From Marinobacter maroccanus (GTDB taxonomy: Bacteria > Pseudomonadota > Gammaproteobacteria > Pseudomonadales > Oleiphilaceae): a stretch of DNA of 64,000 nt. A program made the position numbers and the translations under genes. The notes below the pieces were generated by a model that was given only the letters and a program-made list of their open reading frames with translations, was not told where the DNA came from and made no database searches. Below are positions 36,103 through 45,108 of the stretch, piece by piece (position 1 is the stretch's first letter; every line of letters starts with the position of its first letter). The DNA is taken from the NCBI RefSeq assembly GCF_002933275.1, contig NZ_PSSX01000008.1:62001-126000 (forward strand), given 5' to 3'.

Positions 36103-36870
36103 ATGAGAGGCCTGAACGGAAAAACCGTCATCGTCACCGGCGGCGGGGGCGGCATCGGCCGCGCCGTGTGCCGGCGATTTGCCGAGGAAGGCAGTCTGGT
36201 TGCGGTGCTGGACCGGGACGAGAGTGCTGCCCGGGCCACCGCTGACCAGATTACCGAAGCCGGCGGAACCGCCCGTGCCTATGCGGCGGACATCACCGAT
36301 TACTCCGCGATCACCGACACCGTGGCGGCCATCGAGAAAGAACTGGGCGTACCGACGGTACTGGTGAACAACGCCGGTTTCGACCGCTTCATCCCGTTCC
36401 TCAAGACCGAGCCGAAACTCTGGGAGCAGCTGATCGCCGTGAACCTGACCGGCGCCCTGAACATGCACCACGTGGTGCTGCCGAAGATGGTGGCCGCCGG
36501 GGGCGGCAAGGTCATCAACGTGGCTTCCGATGCGGCCCGGGTCGGTTCGTCCGGCGAATCCGTCTATGCCGCCTGCAAGGCCGGCCTGGTGGGCTTCAGC
36601 AAGACCGTGGCCCGGGAACTGGCCACCAAGAACGTGTGCCTGAACGTGGTCTGCCCAGGCCCCACCGACACCGCCCTGCTCAAGGGCGTGGCCGAGAGTG
36701 CGCCAAACCCGGAGAAACTTCTGGAAGCGTTCCGCAACGCCGTGCCCATGAAACGCCTGGCCCAGCCGGACGATTACCCCGGCATCATTGCCCTGCTCGC
36801 CAGTGACGACGCCAACTTCATCACCGGCCAGGTCATCAGTGTGTCCGGCGGCCTGACCATGGCCGGCTAA
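36103..36870 (+). CDS. badH: 2-Hydroxycyclohexanecarboxyl-CoA dehydrogenase
   Basis: A 255-residue short-chain dehydrogenase. The NAD-binding motif is VIVTGGGGGIGRAVCRRF, NNAGFD is present, and the catalytic set is Ser in NVASDAARVGSSGES, with Tyr and Lys in SVYAACKAG. It oxidises the hydroxyl made by BadK to 2-ketocyclohexanecarboxyl-CoA. Neighbouring aliA and badI on the same strand support this over a generic reductase. GGAG lies about 10 bases upstream of the ATG. Confidence 0.9.
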   Translation: MRGLNGKTVIVTGGGGGIGRAVCRRFAEEGSLVAVLDRDESAARATADQITEAGGTARAYAADITDYSAITDTVAAIEKELGVPTVLVNNAGFDRFIPFLKTEPKLWEQLIAVNLTGALNMHHVVLPKMVAAGGGKVINVASDAARVGSSGESVYAACKAGLVGFSKTVARELATKNVCLNVVCPGPTDTALLKGVAESAPNPEKLLEAFRNAVPMKRLAQPDDYPGIIALLASDDANFITGQVISVSGGLTMAG

Positions 36871-36901
36871 CTGCCACCTTCACGAACATGGAGACCCAGA
36901 C

Positions 36902-37684
36902 ATGAGTTACGAAGACATCCTGTACGACGAAACCGACGGCGTCGCCACCATCACCATCAACCGCCCGGACCGCTACAACGCCTTCCGCGGCCAGACCTGC
37001 ATGGAACTCATCGATGCCTTCCATCGCGCCGGCTGGAACAAGAACATCGGCGTGATCGTGTTCACCGGCGCCGGCGAGAAAGCCTTCTGCACCGGTGGCG
37101 ACCAGGGTGCCCACGAGGGCCAGTACGACGGCCGCGGCCTGATCGGCCTGCCGGTGGAAGAACTGCAGCGCCTGATCCGGGAAGTACCCAAGCCGGTGAT
37201 TGCCCGGGTCAACGGCTTCGCCATCGGTGGTGGCCACGTCCTGCACGTGATCTGTGACCTGAGCATCGCCTCGGAAACGGCCATTTTCGGCCAGGTCGGC
37301 CCGAAAGTGGGCTCGGTGGATCCCGGCTTCGGTACCGCCTACCTGGCAAGGGTCGTGGGTGAGAAGCGGGCCCGGGAGATCTGGTACCTGTGCCGCAAGT
37401 ACAGTGCACAGCAGGCACTGGAGTGGGGCCTGGTGAACGCCGTGGTGCCACCGGAGCAGCTGGATGAGGAAGTGCAGAAGTGGTGTGAGGAAATCCTTGA
37501 GAAGAGCCCCACCGCTCTCACCATCGCCAAGCGCTCGTTCAATGCCGACAGCGACAACGTTGCCGGCATCGGTGCCCTTGGGATGCAGGCATTGAGCCTG
37601 TATTACGACACCGAAGAGTCCAAAGAAGGCGTGAAAGCCTTCAAGGAAAAGCGCAAGCCGGACTTCCGGAAATTCTACAAGTAA
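36902..37684 (+). CDS. badI: 2-Ketocyclohexanecarboxyl-CoA hydrolase
   Basis: A 260-residue crotonase-superfamily ring-cleavage enzyme related to MenB: MSYEDILYDETDGVATITINRP, AFCTGGDQGAHEGQYDGRG, NGFAIGGGHVLHVICDLSIAS, GPKVGSVDPGFGTAYLARVVGEKRARE and FNADSDNVAGIGALGMQALSLYY. BadI hydrolyses the keto ring to pimeloyl-CoA. The GGDQ block and the absence of the hydratase Glu pair set it apart from the hydratase at 33.4 kb. It is third in the ali/bad operon. Confidence 0.92.
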   Translation: MSYEDILYDETDGVATITINRPDRYNAFRGQTCMELIDAFHRAGWNKNIGVIVFTGAGEKAFCTGGDQGAHEGQYDGRGLIGLPVEELQRLIREVPKPVIARVNGFAIGGGHVLHVICDLSIASETAIFGQVGPKVGSVDPGFGTAYLARVVGEKRAREIWYLCRKYSAQQALEWGLVNAVVPPEQLDEEVQKWCEEILEKSPTALTIAKRSFNADSDNVAGIGALGMQALSLYYDTEESKEGVKAFKEKRKPDFRKFYK

Positions 37685-37740
37685 GCAGACCGACCCGGTG
37701 GCCACCCGTCACCGGGGCATAGACACTCCCGGAGAACACC

Positions 37741-38880
37741 ATGAATTTCGGATTTAATGAAGAACAGAACGCGATCCGCGACGTTGTGGCCCGCTTCAGC
37801 GCTGAGGTGCTGGCTCCGGGCTACCGCAAGCGGGATCAGGAAGGCGTCATCGAAAAGGATGTCATCCGCCAGCTCGGCGAGATGGGGCTGCTTGGTGGCG
37901 AACTGCCGGAAGAGTTCGGCGGCAGCGGCATGGACTGTGTTACCAGTGGCCTGATCATCGAGGAAATCTCCAAAGGGGATTTCAACGTTGGCTACATTCC
38001 CCTGCTGACCTCCCTGAACGGCCAGATCATTGCCAGCCATGCCGCGCCGGACCTGGCGAAGGAGTGGCTGCACGACATGACCTCCGGCCAGAAGGTGGCG
38101 TGCATTGCCCTGACCGAACCCCACGGCGGTTCCGACGCTGCCAACCTGCGCCTGAAGGCGGAGAAGAAGGGCGACGTGTACGTGCTCAACGGCGAGAAAA
38201 CCTCCATCTCCATGGCCGACCAGGCCGACGTGGCGGTGGTGTTCGCCCGCACCGGCACGGTAGAGCAGCGCGCCTCCGGCATCAGTGCGTTCCTGGTGCC
38301 CATGGACAGCCCGGGCATCACCACCACCCGGTTCGAGGACAACGGCCAGCGCGCCATCGGTCGCGGCTCGATTTTCTTCGATAACGTGGAAGTGCCCGCC
38401 GTCAACATGATGGGCGACGAGGGTAAAGGCTTCAAACAGGTCATGCAGGGCTTTGATTACAGCCGTGCCCTGATCGGCCTGCAGTGCCTGGCCGTCGCGC
38501 AACAATCCCTGGATGAAACCTGGCAGTGGCTGACCGAGCGTACCGCCTTCGGGCAGAATCTGTCCGCCTTCCAGGGGCTGACTCATCCGCTGGCTGAATA
38601 CCAGACCTATGTTCATGCAGCCCGGATGCAGTGCTACCATGCGCTCTGGCTCAAGGACAACAATCTGCCCCACAACGCTGAAGCTGCCATGAATAAATGG
38701 TGGGGCCCGAAACTCGCCTTCGATGTGGTAAAACAGTGCCTGCTTGCCCACGGTCACACCGGTTGGGGTGAAGATTTACCGTTTGCCCAGCGATTGCGGG
38801 ACGTTCTTGGCCTTCAGATAGGTGACGGTACCGCGCAGATCATGAAGAACATTATCGCCCGCGAATACCTGCCAAAGTGA
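37741..38880 (+). CDS. aliB: Cyclohexanecarboxyl-CoA dehydrogenase
   Basis: A 379-residue acyl-CoA dehydrogenase: MNFGFNEEQNAIRDVVARFS, ELPEEFGGSGMDCVTSGLII, ACIALTEPHGGSDAANLRL, TSISMADQADVAVVFARTG, GFDYSRALIGLQCLAVAQ and GDGTAQIMKNIIAREYLPK. It converts cyclohexanecarboxyl-CoA to cyclohex-1-ene-1-carboxyl-CoA, the step between AliA and BadK. GGAG precedes the ATG. It is fourth in the operon. Confidence 0.88.
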   Translation: MNFGFNEEQNAIRDVVARFSAEVLAPGYRKRDQEGVIEKDVIRQLGEMGLLGGELPEEFGGSGMDCVTSGLIIEEISKGDFNVGYIPLLTSLNGQIIASHAAPDLAKEWLHDMTSGQKVACIALTEPHGGSDAANLRLKAEKKGDVYVLNGEKTSISMADQADVAVVFARTGTVEQRASGISAFLVPMDSPGITTTRFEDNGQRAIGRGSIFFDNVEVPAVNMMGDEGKGFKQVMQGFDYSRALIGLQCLAVAQQSLDETWQWLTERTAFGQNLSAFQGLTHPLAEYQTYVHAARMQCYHALWLKDNNLPHNAEAAMNKWWGPKLAFDVVKQCLLAHGHTGWGEDLPFAQRLRDVLGLQIGDGTAQIMKNIIAREYLPK

Positions 38881-38963
38881 CGCGTCCCATGCCTTCCGTG
38901 ATTCAGGACGCCGAAAACCGCCTTCGTCGGCCCGGCAGCCGACCGGGCACTACAGGAGCACAA

Positions 38964-39434
38964 ATGATCGTCAACGAATCCGGAGGCATCCCCAACCGCC
39001 TGTTTTTCCGACTGTTCCAGACAGGAAACATTCTGCAGCGTCAGGTTCAGAATGAGATGGGCATCAGTGCTGTGCAGTGGGCAGTGCTGGGTGCATTGTC
39101 TCGAGAAGGATTCGAGGACGGTACCTCATTCAATCAACTCAAAGAGTACCTCTACGTCAGTCGCCAAAACCTCGACGGCGTGCTCAAACGGATGGAACGA
39201 GACGGGCATGTTGTTCGGATACCGGATCCCCAGGATCGCCGAGCCAGACTGGTATTACTGACGGAATCTGGTCGGCTTTTCTGGGATCGGCTGCAAGACA
39301 CCATTGCCGAGTTTTACAGACAGGCCATGCAGGGGATGAGTTTTGATGACGGCGTCAGCTTGCTTCATCTTCTGAAAAAGCTTCAGCATGAACTTATTGA
39401 CGTTTCTCTGGAATCTCCCCGCCAAGACCCATGA
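38964..39434 (+). CDS. badR: MarR-family regulator, BadR-like
   Basis: A 156-residue winged-helix regulator: FFRLFQTGNILQRQVQNEMG, SAVQWAVLGALSREGF, then the recognition helix region FNQLKEYLYVSRQNLDGVLKRMERDGHVVR and the wing DPQDRRARLVLLTESG. In R. palustris BadR represses badHI-aliAB and is relieved by ring thioesters. The same order and position here support that role. The ATG at 38964 with AGGAG 5 bases upstream is preferred over the frame opening at 38877. It closes the plus-strand operon. Confidence 0.85.
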   Translation: MIVNESGGIPNRLFFRLFQTGNILQRQVQNEMGISAVQWAVLGALSREGFEDGTSFNQLKEYLYVSRQNLDGVLKRMERDGHVVRIPDPQDRRARLVLLTESGRLFWDRLQDTIAEFYRQAMQGMSFDDGVSLLHLLKKLQHELIDVSLESPRQDP

Positions 39435-39554
39435 AGGACCGAATGTTGGTAGTTTGGCGACAATCATAACCGAACAGCTGTGTCCCAGATTCGGCGTGAA
39501 TCCATCCTGAGCTTTCAGCGATTTGCGGACTTGGCTAGGCCCTGAGTTTTCTCC

Positions 39555-40388
39555 CTACCCAGTACCGAATAGCCCACCAACCAATGCTGAAACGATATCT
39601 GTGGTCGCATTGCCACAGGCATTGCGCGAGTCCCTCACCAGATTGGCAACCAGGTCCTCATCCAGCGAGCGCTTTAAAAACGCCAGCGTTGATTCACTGG
39701 CAATATTTGCAATCGCCATACCGAGCACGTGAGCTCCAGCCAATCTCGTGTCCCAGTCATGTGCCTCAAGAACGGCTTCATGCTGTTCGTAAAACCGGTC
39801 CGTTTGTCCTGGGATATTTTCATAGTTCGACGCCAGGTAGGCAATATCGGCAGCGTCTTTACGCCTAACTTGGGCGTCTCTTTCCAACCAAGCAACCAAT
39901 TTTAAAAGGGTTAATCCCTCGGGGCTTGCAACTGGCAGCTCTAATCTCGGCTCTTCTTTTACCGTCAACCAGTCAGCATTATCCAGTGCATCCTTAAAAC
40001 CGACCACGCTCATCTGCACTTCCCCAGAAGGCGGCCACGCAATGATTGAAAGGTCACTTTCAACCGCGCCAAAAGGAAGAATGTCGATAGGTCCGCCCTG
40101 TGGGCCCTGTAAACGATGAGGGAGATCGGTTTTGGTATAACCTTCACCAATCAGGCTGTCGCGAATGCGCTCAAAACCAGTCCAATCCGGGACCTGAACG
40201 GCAAGGTCGATGTCCATTGTCGCCCGTTGAATAGGCGCCCCATAGGCGTGATGCATCACCAAATCACGAGCTGATGCACCTACAATGATGAACGGCACCT
40301 TTTGATGCAGGGCAACACGCTGGATAGCTTCGTAAACTCTTAATTGGATCGGATCAATATTCTTGGAGTCGATCTCTAATCTTGCCAT
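39555..40388 (-). CDS. AbiEii-type nucleotidyltransferase toxin
   Basis: A 277-residue nucleotidyltransferase-fold protein. The catalytic pattern is IIVGASARDLVMHH (residues about 34-47) followed by TMDIDLAVQV (Asp59, Asp61), the GS-like and DxD motifs of the AbiEii/AbiGii toxins. Such toxins transfer nucleotides onto tRNA or other targets and stop growth, for instance during phage infection. It follows the AbiEi gene with a 35-base overlap, the normal antitoxin-toxin order for type IV systems. GGAG lies upstream of the ATG. Confidence 0.82.
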   Translation of the reverse strand: MARLEIDSKNIDPIQLRVYEAIQRVALHQKVPFIIVGASARDLVMHHAYGAPIQRATMDIDLAVQVPDWTGFERIRDSLIGEGYTKTDLPHRLQGPQGGPIDILPFGAVESDLSIIAWPPSGEVQMSVVGFKDALDNADWLTVKEEPRLELPVASPEGLTLLKLVAWLERDAQVRRKDAADIAYLASNYENIPGQTDRFYEQHEAVLEAHDWDTRLAGAHVLGMAIANIASESTLAFLKRSLDEDLVANLVRDSRNACGNATTDIVSALVGGLFGTG

Positions 40389-41409
40389 AGAGCCGCTCCG
40401 CTGCTTTCAGGTTTCGGGGGTCGCCGCTCGCTACCAGATCGGCGTAAACAAGAATGTCCGGCGCAACACCGGAATTCTGATGCAAGTTATCTGGATCGTA
40501 GTGCCAGAATTTCTCGTAAATCTGCAATACCTGAGACGTACTGGCCATAGTCTCGGAAGCTTTCCGCAGCCTGTGTTCCATCACCAGGTTTTTTAGTTTG
40601 TCTCGGGGCAAATAGATCGTGCCTTGGGCTGGCGATAGAAAATCGTCCAAGAAAGATGCGGCAACTTCACCCCCCCAGCACCCACCGAAAGCTTCAGGCC
40701 TGATTTCCTTCCAGGGCACCTCAGATTTCGCCTGAAACAAGCCCATGCCTAACTCAGGCAGCAATTTTTCCGGGTAAGTCTCAACCCAGCGATCGAACAA
40801 CTCCATTGCTGATTCAAGAGACCTGGAGCCTTTTTTCCCGTGCTCTCGCACATAGCCCTTGTCTTTCAGGTCGTTCAGAACCCAGCCAATTGCACCGAGT
40901 GAAACACCGCTGGCTTCTGCCATTTTTCTGTAGCTTTGACCGACAAGATGAGGGTCTGTTAGAAAACTGAAAATCAGCTTTAAACCAGATGCGTTGAAGG
41001 CTCTGGAGGTTTTTCGTGGCGAAGCACTGAGCGAGTCAGGGCGATTGCCTTTTACGAAAATAAAGAATTTCCGTTCGTTCAGGTAGGCATTGCCGGCAGC
41101 ATCAATGAACTGAATGCCGGCCCCTTTCAGACGATCTGCCATATTGGGATTCACGTAATCAGCCACAAGCAATGCAGGCGCAGGCAGTCGTCGCATCTGA
41201 GCAGCGATAGTGCCCACGTTTGCCTGCTGCGCCCATCGCTTGAGCTCGACGCTATATTCAATACCCGTAGAGCCCAACTCAAGAATAAAGCCGTCAGAAT
41301 AAGGCCTGACCTTACTCGCTTCGCGCTTGTGTAGCTCAAATCCAGTTTCATGATGGAAGGCGTGAACTGCCTGATTCAGGAGTTCTTGCTCATTGATTAA
41401 TGTTTTCAT
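40354..41409 (-). CDS. AbiEi-family antitoxin, long form
   Basis: A 351-residue protein of the type IV toxin-antitoxin AbiEi family, longer than the roughly 200-residue classical AbiEi. The N-terminal part (TGIEYSVELKRWAQQANVGTI, PALLVADYVNPNMADRLK) is unlike the short form, a winged helix follows (SYRKMAEASGVSLGAIGWVLNDLKDKGYV), and the C-terminal half supplies the antitoxin domain. AbiEi proteins repress their own promoter by binding inverted repeats; suitable palindromes lie just upstream. The ATG at 41409 (AAGGA upstream) is chosen over a TTG two codons earlier. Confidence 0.82.
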   Translation of the reverse strand: MKTLINEQELLNQAVHAFHHETGFELHKREASKVRPYSDGFILELGSTGIEYSVELKRWAQQANVGTIAAQMRRLPAPALLVADYVNPNMADRLKGAGIQFIDAAGNAYLNERKFFIFVKGNRPDSLSASPRKTSRAFNASGLKLIFSFLTDPHLVGQSYRKMAEASGVSLGAIGWVLNDLKDKGYVREHGKKGSRSLESAMELFDRWVETYPEKLLPELGMGLFQAKSEVPWKEIRPEAFGGCWGGEVAASFLDDFLSPAQGTIYLPRDKLKNLVMEHRLRKASETMASTSQVLQIYEKFWHYDPDNLHQNSGVAPDILVYADLVASGDPRNLKAAERLYGKIRDRLQEY

Positions 41410-41426
41410 AGCCAATCCTTACCCAT

Positions 41427-41477
41427 GTTCACAAATTACCACCGTTCATTAATAATGAACAACTATTTTTAGTGAAC
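41427..41477. promoter_or_regulatory. Nested palindromic operator upstream of abiEi
   Basis: GTTCATT-AAT-AATGAAC (41444-41460) is a perfect palindrome, and an outer pair GTTCAC (41427-41432) / GTGAAC (41472-41477) surrounds it. Paired inverted repeats in front of abiE operons are known AbiEi binding sites, so autoregulation is likely. Confidence 0.65.
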
Positions 41478-41577
41478 AAAGATATGAAGGCGCCATCTCT
41501 TACCCGCCGGACTTCCCTCCAGCGGAAAGGTCACAGGCAGAACCTATACAGCAGCCCCCACCAATCAGCGATTACAA

Positions 41578-41970
41578 TCACGCCGGCTCAAACCGCTCCT
41601 GCAGCCACGCCTTGATCTCGTCAGACTCGTACAGCCAACGCTCACTGCCATCCTCCTGATGAATCTTCAGGCAGGGCACCTTGATTTGGCCGCCGCCGGC
41701 TTCCAGCGCCGCACGATGTTCCGGGTCATGCTGGGCGTCGCGGGTTTCAATGTTCAGACCGAGTCGTGCGATTTCCTTTCTTACCTTGATGCAGAACGGG
41801 CAGGCTTTGAACTGGTAAAGGGCGAGATCCTTGCTGGCCTCGTCGGCGCGGGCCTGCTCTTCAGCAGAGCGGGTAACGCTTTCGGGCGTGCTGAGCTTTT
41901 CACTGAGCAGCATGAAGGGCGTCAGTACCAGACGCAGGGTGCGGAAAAAATAGCGAATAATAACTCTCAT
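41578..41970 (-). CDS. Glutaredoxin-like thioredoxin-fold protein
   Basis: A 130-residue protein with an N-terminal hydrophobic/basic segment (MRVIIRYFFRTLRLVLTPFML) that may anchor it, then a glutaredoxin/GST-N domain with the redox motif FKACPFCIKVRKEIARLG and the cis-Pro block IKVPCLKI. It ends in an acidic YESDEIKAWL helix typical of GST N-terminal domains. Probable thiol-disulfide or glutathione-linked redox role. It is transcribed alone after a 160-base gap from the toxin-antitoxin module. Confidence 0.82.
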   Translation of the reverse strand: MRVIIRYFFRTLRLVLTPFMLLSEKLSTPESVTRSAEEQARADEASKDLALYQFKACPFCIKVRKEIARLGLNIETRDAQHDPEHRAALEAGGGQIKVPCLKIHQEDGSERWLYESDEIKAWLQERFEPA

Positions 41971-42199
41971 GAGTAAGACTCAAACTCCGGGTTTCTTAGT
42001 ACAAAGGTGGCCTGAAAGATGTTGGCCTTCAGGAATAATATGTGTCCCTGATAACCGTGCACGAGGATACCATTTCAACAGAAAAAGTGTTCAGAGTAAG
42101 GGGGCAGCCCCTCGGGGCATCCTCAATCCTGGAGCCCTGATTGACCCACGGGATAAACGCGCTGGCATTCGGGGTGTTTATCCGATTCGGACGATGTTC

Positions 42200-43369
42200 T
42201 CAGTCCTGATGAGCACCGCTAATCCTTCCCCGTACCCAGGCTGCCCGGAAAGTCTCCGAAGCAACCCCAGCCAGGAATCCGAAAAACGGATCGGCCCAGA
42301 AGGTGACCAGTGCCGTTATCGCGATCACTGGCCAACAGGAAGGTTTGGCGACCCAGAGACGCTTGGTCAGGCCAAGCTCGACAGCCGCCACCATTAGCAG
42401 GGCGCCGAGACCGGCCGCGGGAACGGCAGCGATGAACGACAGGCCGCCGGGCACGAATGCGATCAGGAGCAAACCGGTGCCCAACAGAACCGGCGCCAGG
42501 CCCGTCCTGGCGCCGAAACGGTAATGAGCAGCCACACCACCCGCGCCGTGGCACATGGGCAGCGCACCGAACGGCACCAGGAAGAGATTGGCCAGGCCGG
42601 TTGTCACCGACAGACGTGCTGGCGAGACCCGGTGTGACTGATCCCCGAAATAATCCCCAACCACCAGGGCCGTCAGGACGATGGCGTTGGTGATGGTCAG
42701 CGCCAGTTGTGGCAGCACCAGGATGGAAAAGCCTTGCTGCCATTCATCCATTGACGGCAACTGGGGCATAGAGAAGATCGCCGGATCAGCCGGCAACGGC
42801 AGCCCGGGCGAACCTAGCAGGGCCCCGAGAATCATGGCCAGAGCAAGGCCCAGCAGTGCCGCAGGCCAACTGGGGAAAAGTTTCAGGGTGACGGCCAGCA
42901 ACGCAAGGATAGCGAGGCCCAACGGCAGAGAAGTGGCCATTAGTTCCAGGCTCATGCTGGCCAACAACAAACCCAGTCCCAGCTGAAGGCCGCTCAGCAC
43001 CGACCCTGGCACCAGGCGGGCCGCCCGGTTGATCCACCCGGTTGAACCCAGAAGCAAGAGAATGGCACCGATCAGAACGCCACTGGCGATAAGGCTCTGG
43101 GCACTGACCTGGGTGGTAAGCAGCAGCGCGGCAACCGCTTTCATGGGCTGCACGGGCACCGGCAGACGATAATACAGCCCGGTCGCGATATAGAAGACGG
43201 CGAACCCCAACAGCACCGGTACCGGCGCCAGTCCGGCCACGCCAATGGCCCCGAGACTCAGCGGCAGCAAGGTGCCGATATCCCCCAGCGCGCCACTAAA
43301 TTCGTGGATCAGATTCTTTCCGGCCGAACGCTTGTGTCCGTTCGAACCTTGCATTCCCGTCGAACCCAT
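42200..43369 (-). CDS. MOT1-type molybdate transporter
   Basis: A 389-residue membrane protein with about ten spans, related to SulP permeases. It has the two MOT1 signatures, RLPVPVQPMKAVAA and GALPMCHGAGGVAAHYRFGARTG, that distinguish molybdate transporters. It would import molybdate (perhaps tungstate) for the cofactor of the formate dehydrogenase encoded 13 kb downstream. The frame continues upstream to a TTG at 43411, but the ATG at 43369 is preceded by AGGAG at ideal distance. It lies downstream of the HTH/binding-domain regulator, with 38 bases between. Confidence 0.85.
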   Translation of the reverse strand: MGSTGMQGSNGHKRSAGKNLIHEFSGALGDIGTLLPLSLGAIGVAGLAPVPVLLGFAVFYIATGLYYRLPVPVQPMKAVAALLLTTQVSAQSLIASGVLIGAILLLLGSTGWINRAARLVPGSVLSGLQLGLGLLLASMSLELMATSLPLGLAILALLAVTLKLFPSWPAALLGLALAMILGALLGSPGLPLPADPAIFSMPQLPSMDEWQQGFSILVLPQLALTITNAIVLTALVVGDYFGDQSHRVSPARLSVTTGLANLFLVPFGALPMCHGAGGVAAHYRFGARTGLAPVLLGTGLLLIAFVPGGLSFIAAVPAAGLGALLMVAAVELGLTKRLWVAKPSCWPVIAITALVTFWADPFFGFLAGVASETFRAAWVRGRISGAHQD

Positions 43370-43407
43370 GCGGGCTCCTGCCTGATTGGTCTGCTTATTG
43401 TTGTCAT

Positions 43408-44292
43408 TCAAGCGTTATACATCACTGTACCAAGCTCACTTATATCATACCCCCCCAACGCCTCCGCGCGCTGAATAAAACGCTCGCAACGAGCGAAGTC
43501 CAGCAAACGCTGCATGGCCGGCTCGAAGTAGTGGCGCCTGCGCATGGCCAGGTCAAAGTGCTCCTGCTGCAGGGGAATAAATGCCAGCCCCTGACGCCTG
43601 GCAGCCGCTTCAATACCCACGCCCACATCAGACTCCCCCTGACGAATGGCCAGGGCCAGATCGTCCTCACTGAGCGAGGGATGGGCGGCCCAGGTAAGCT
43701 GACTGGCCTCTATACGATGGCGGGCAAGCAGACCCTGCAGCAGATGGCTGACGCCGGCATCGGGCTGGCGGTGGGCGAGACGAAGGCCCGGTCGGGCGAC
43801 ATCCTCGAGCCGCGTCAATCCGTGAGGATTGCCTGGCGCCAGGAGGAGCCCCTGCTGGCGCTTGGCCCAACGAATCAGCACCAGGTCCCTCATGCCAGTC
43901 AACCCCAAGGTAGCCGGATCGTTGTATCGCTCACTCTCCGCGTGCCAGATGTGCATGCCAGCAACCATCGCGCGCCCGTCCACCAGGCGCTGAACTCCAT
44001 CGCCGCTACCCTGGCACAACATGGCAAGCTCGGCGTTGCTCTCCTTTACCGCCCACTCCAGCAGCGGGTCCTGGCTACCCACCAACACCGGCGGCGTGGG
44101 GGCACTGATCGCATCGTCACCTTCGAGGTGGTTCATCAACCACAAATCAATACGCTGGCGGGGGAACAATAGCTTTCCTGTAATCCGAACGCAGGGAATA
44201 ACACCCTGGCTGACCAGATCATAAACCTTGCGTTCTTTCAGGCGCAGATACTCAGCAGCCTCGGCCGTGGTGAGATAAGCGGGAAGGGGCAT
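43408..44292 (-). CDS. HTH regulator fused to a periplasmic-binding-like domain
   Basis: A 294-residue regulator. An excisionase-type HTH is at the N terminus (YLTTAEAAEYLRLKERKVYDLVSQGVIPCVRITGK), followed by a substrate-binding-protein-like domain (about residue 70 onward; LLEWAVKESNAELAMLCQGSGDGVQRL, GESDVGVGIEAAAR). This architecture senses small oxyanions or metabolites. Its position between the molybdate permease and the divergent tungstate ABC genes suggests it controls molybdenum/tungsten uptake. The ATG at 44292 with GGAG upstream is chosen over a TTG at 44316. Confidence 0.85.
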   Translation of the reverse strand: MPLPAYLTTAEAAEYLRLKERKVYDLVSQGVIPCVRITGKLLFPRQRIDLWLMNHLEGDDAISAPTPPVLVGSQDPLLEWAVKESNAELAMLCQGSGDGVQRLVDGRAMVAGMHIWHAESERYNDPATLGLTGMRDLVLIRWAKRQQGLLLAPGNPHGLTRLEDVARPGLRLAHRQPDAGVSHLLQGLLARHRIEASQLTWAAHPSLSEDDLALAIRQGESDVGVGIEAAARRQGLAFIPLQQEHFDLAMRRRHYFEPAMQRLLDFARCERFIQRAEALGGYDISELGTVMYNA

Positions 44293-44409
44293 CAGAATCT
44301 CCGAAGGATCAGGCAAAGCCTCAGACTGTTTTTGACTGCATATATTTCAGCAGGCTGTGCAAAGCGTAGTTAAAAACGCCACGATGCTCAACATTAAGGA
44401 GACGCAGCT

Positions 44410-45108
44410 GTGGAAGAAAATGCGTTTTACGTGGCGCTGTCGCTACTGGTGAACCTCGACGCTTCGCTGTACCAGATCGTGGTGCTTTCACTGCAGGTCT
44501 CGCTTTTGGCGGTCCTGATCGCGGCGGCTTTGGGGTTCCCCCTGGGTGCGGCAGTTGCATTGTGGCAATTCCCCGGGCGCGGCGGCGTGATTGTTGCGCT
44601 GAATGCCTTGATGGGATTGCCTCCGGTTGTGGCCGGGCTCGGCGTTTACCTGCTGTTATCGCGGGCCGGACCTCTCGGTGAACTGGGCCTTCTGTTCACG
44701 CCCAGCGCCATGGTGATTGCGCAGGTGATACTGGTACTGCCCATTCTCGCCGCGCTCTCGCGCCAGAAAGTAGAGGAGCTGCTGGGTGAGTACCGGGAAC
44801 AGTTCGTATCGCTGGGCATGTCCAGGGCATGCATGATGCCCACCCTGTTGTGGGACGCCCGCTTTGCCTTGCTGACCGTTCTGCTCGCAGGGTTCGGCCG
44901 GGCCAGCGCAGAGGTGGGCGCGGTCATGATGGTAGGCGGCAATATTGACGGCGTGACCCGGGTCATGACAACGGCCATTGTGCTGGAGACAAGCAAGGGG
45001 GCCCTGCCCCTGGCGTTGGGCCTGGGCATTGTCCTTCTGACACTGGTCATGGTGATCAACGCCACGGCCTACATTTTGAGTGAAACGGCTAAAAGGCGCA
45101 TGGGATGA
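44410..45108 (+). CDS. tupB: Tungstate ABC transporter permease
   Basis: A 232-residue permease starting at GTG (EENAFYVALSLLVNLDASLY) with AAGGAG upstream. It has about five spans and the EAA loop LGMSRACMMPTLLWDARFAL, and the block GFGRASAEVGAVMMVGGNIDGVTRVMTTAIVLETSKG is strongly TupB/WtpB-like. It forms the membrane pore for tungstate or molybdate delivered by TupA. It is divergent from the regulator with about 117 bases between starts, and overlaps tupC by 4 bases. Confidence 0.9.
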   Translation: MEENAFYVALSLLVNLDASLYQIVVLSLQVSLLAVLIAAALGFPLGAAVALWQFPGRGGVIVALNALMGLPPVVAGLGVYLLLSRAGPLGELGLLFTPSAMVIAQVILVLPILAALSRQKVEELLGEYREQFVSLGMSRACMMPTLLWDARFALLTVLLAGFGRASAEVGAVMMVGGNIDGVTRVMTTAIVLETSKGALPLALGLGIVLLTLVMVINATAYILSETAKRRMG

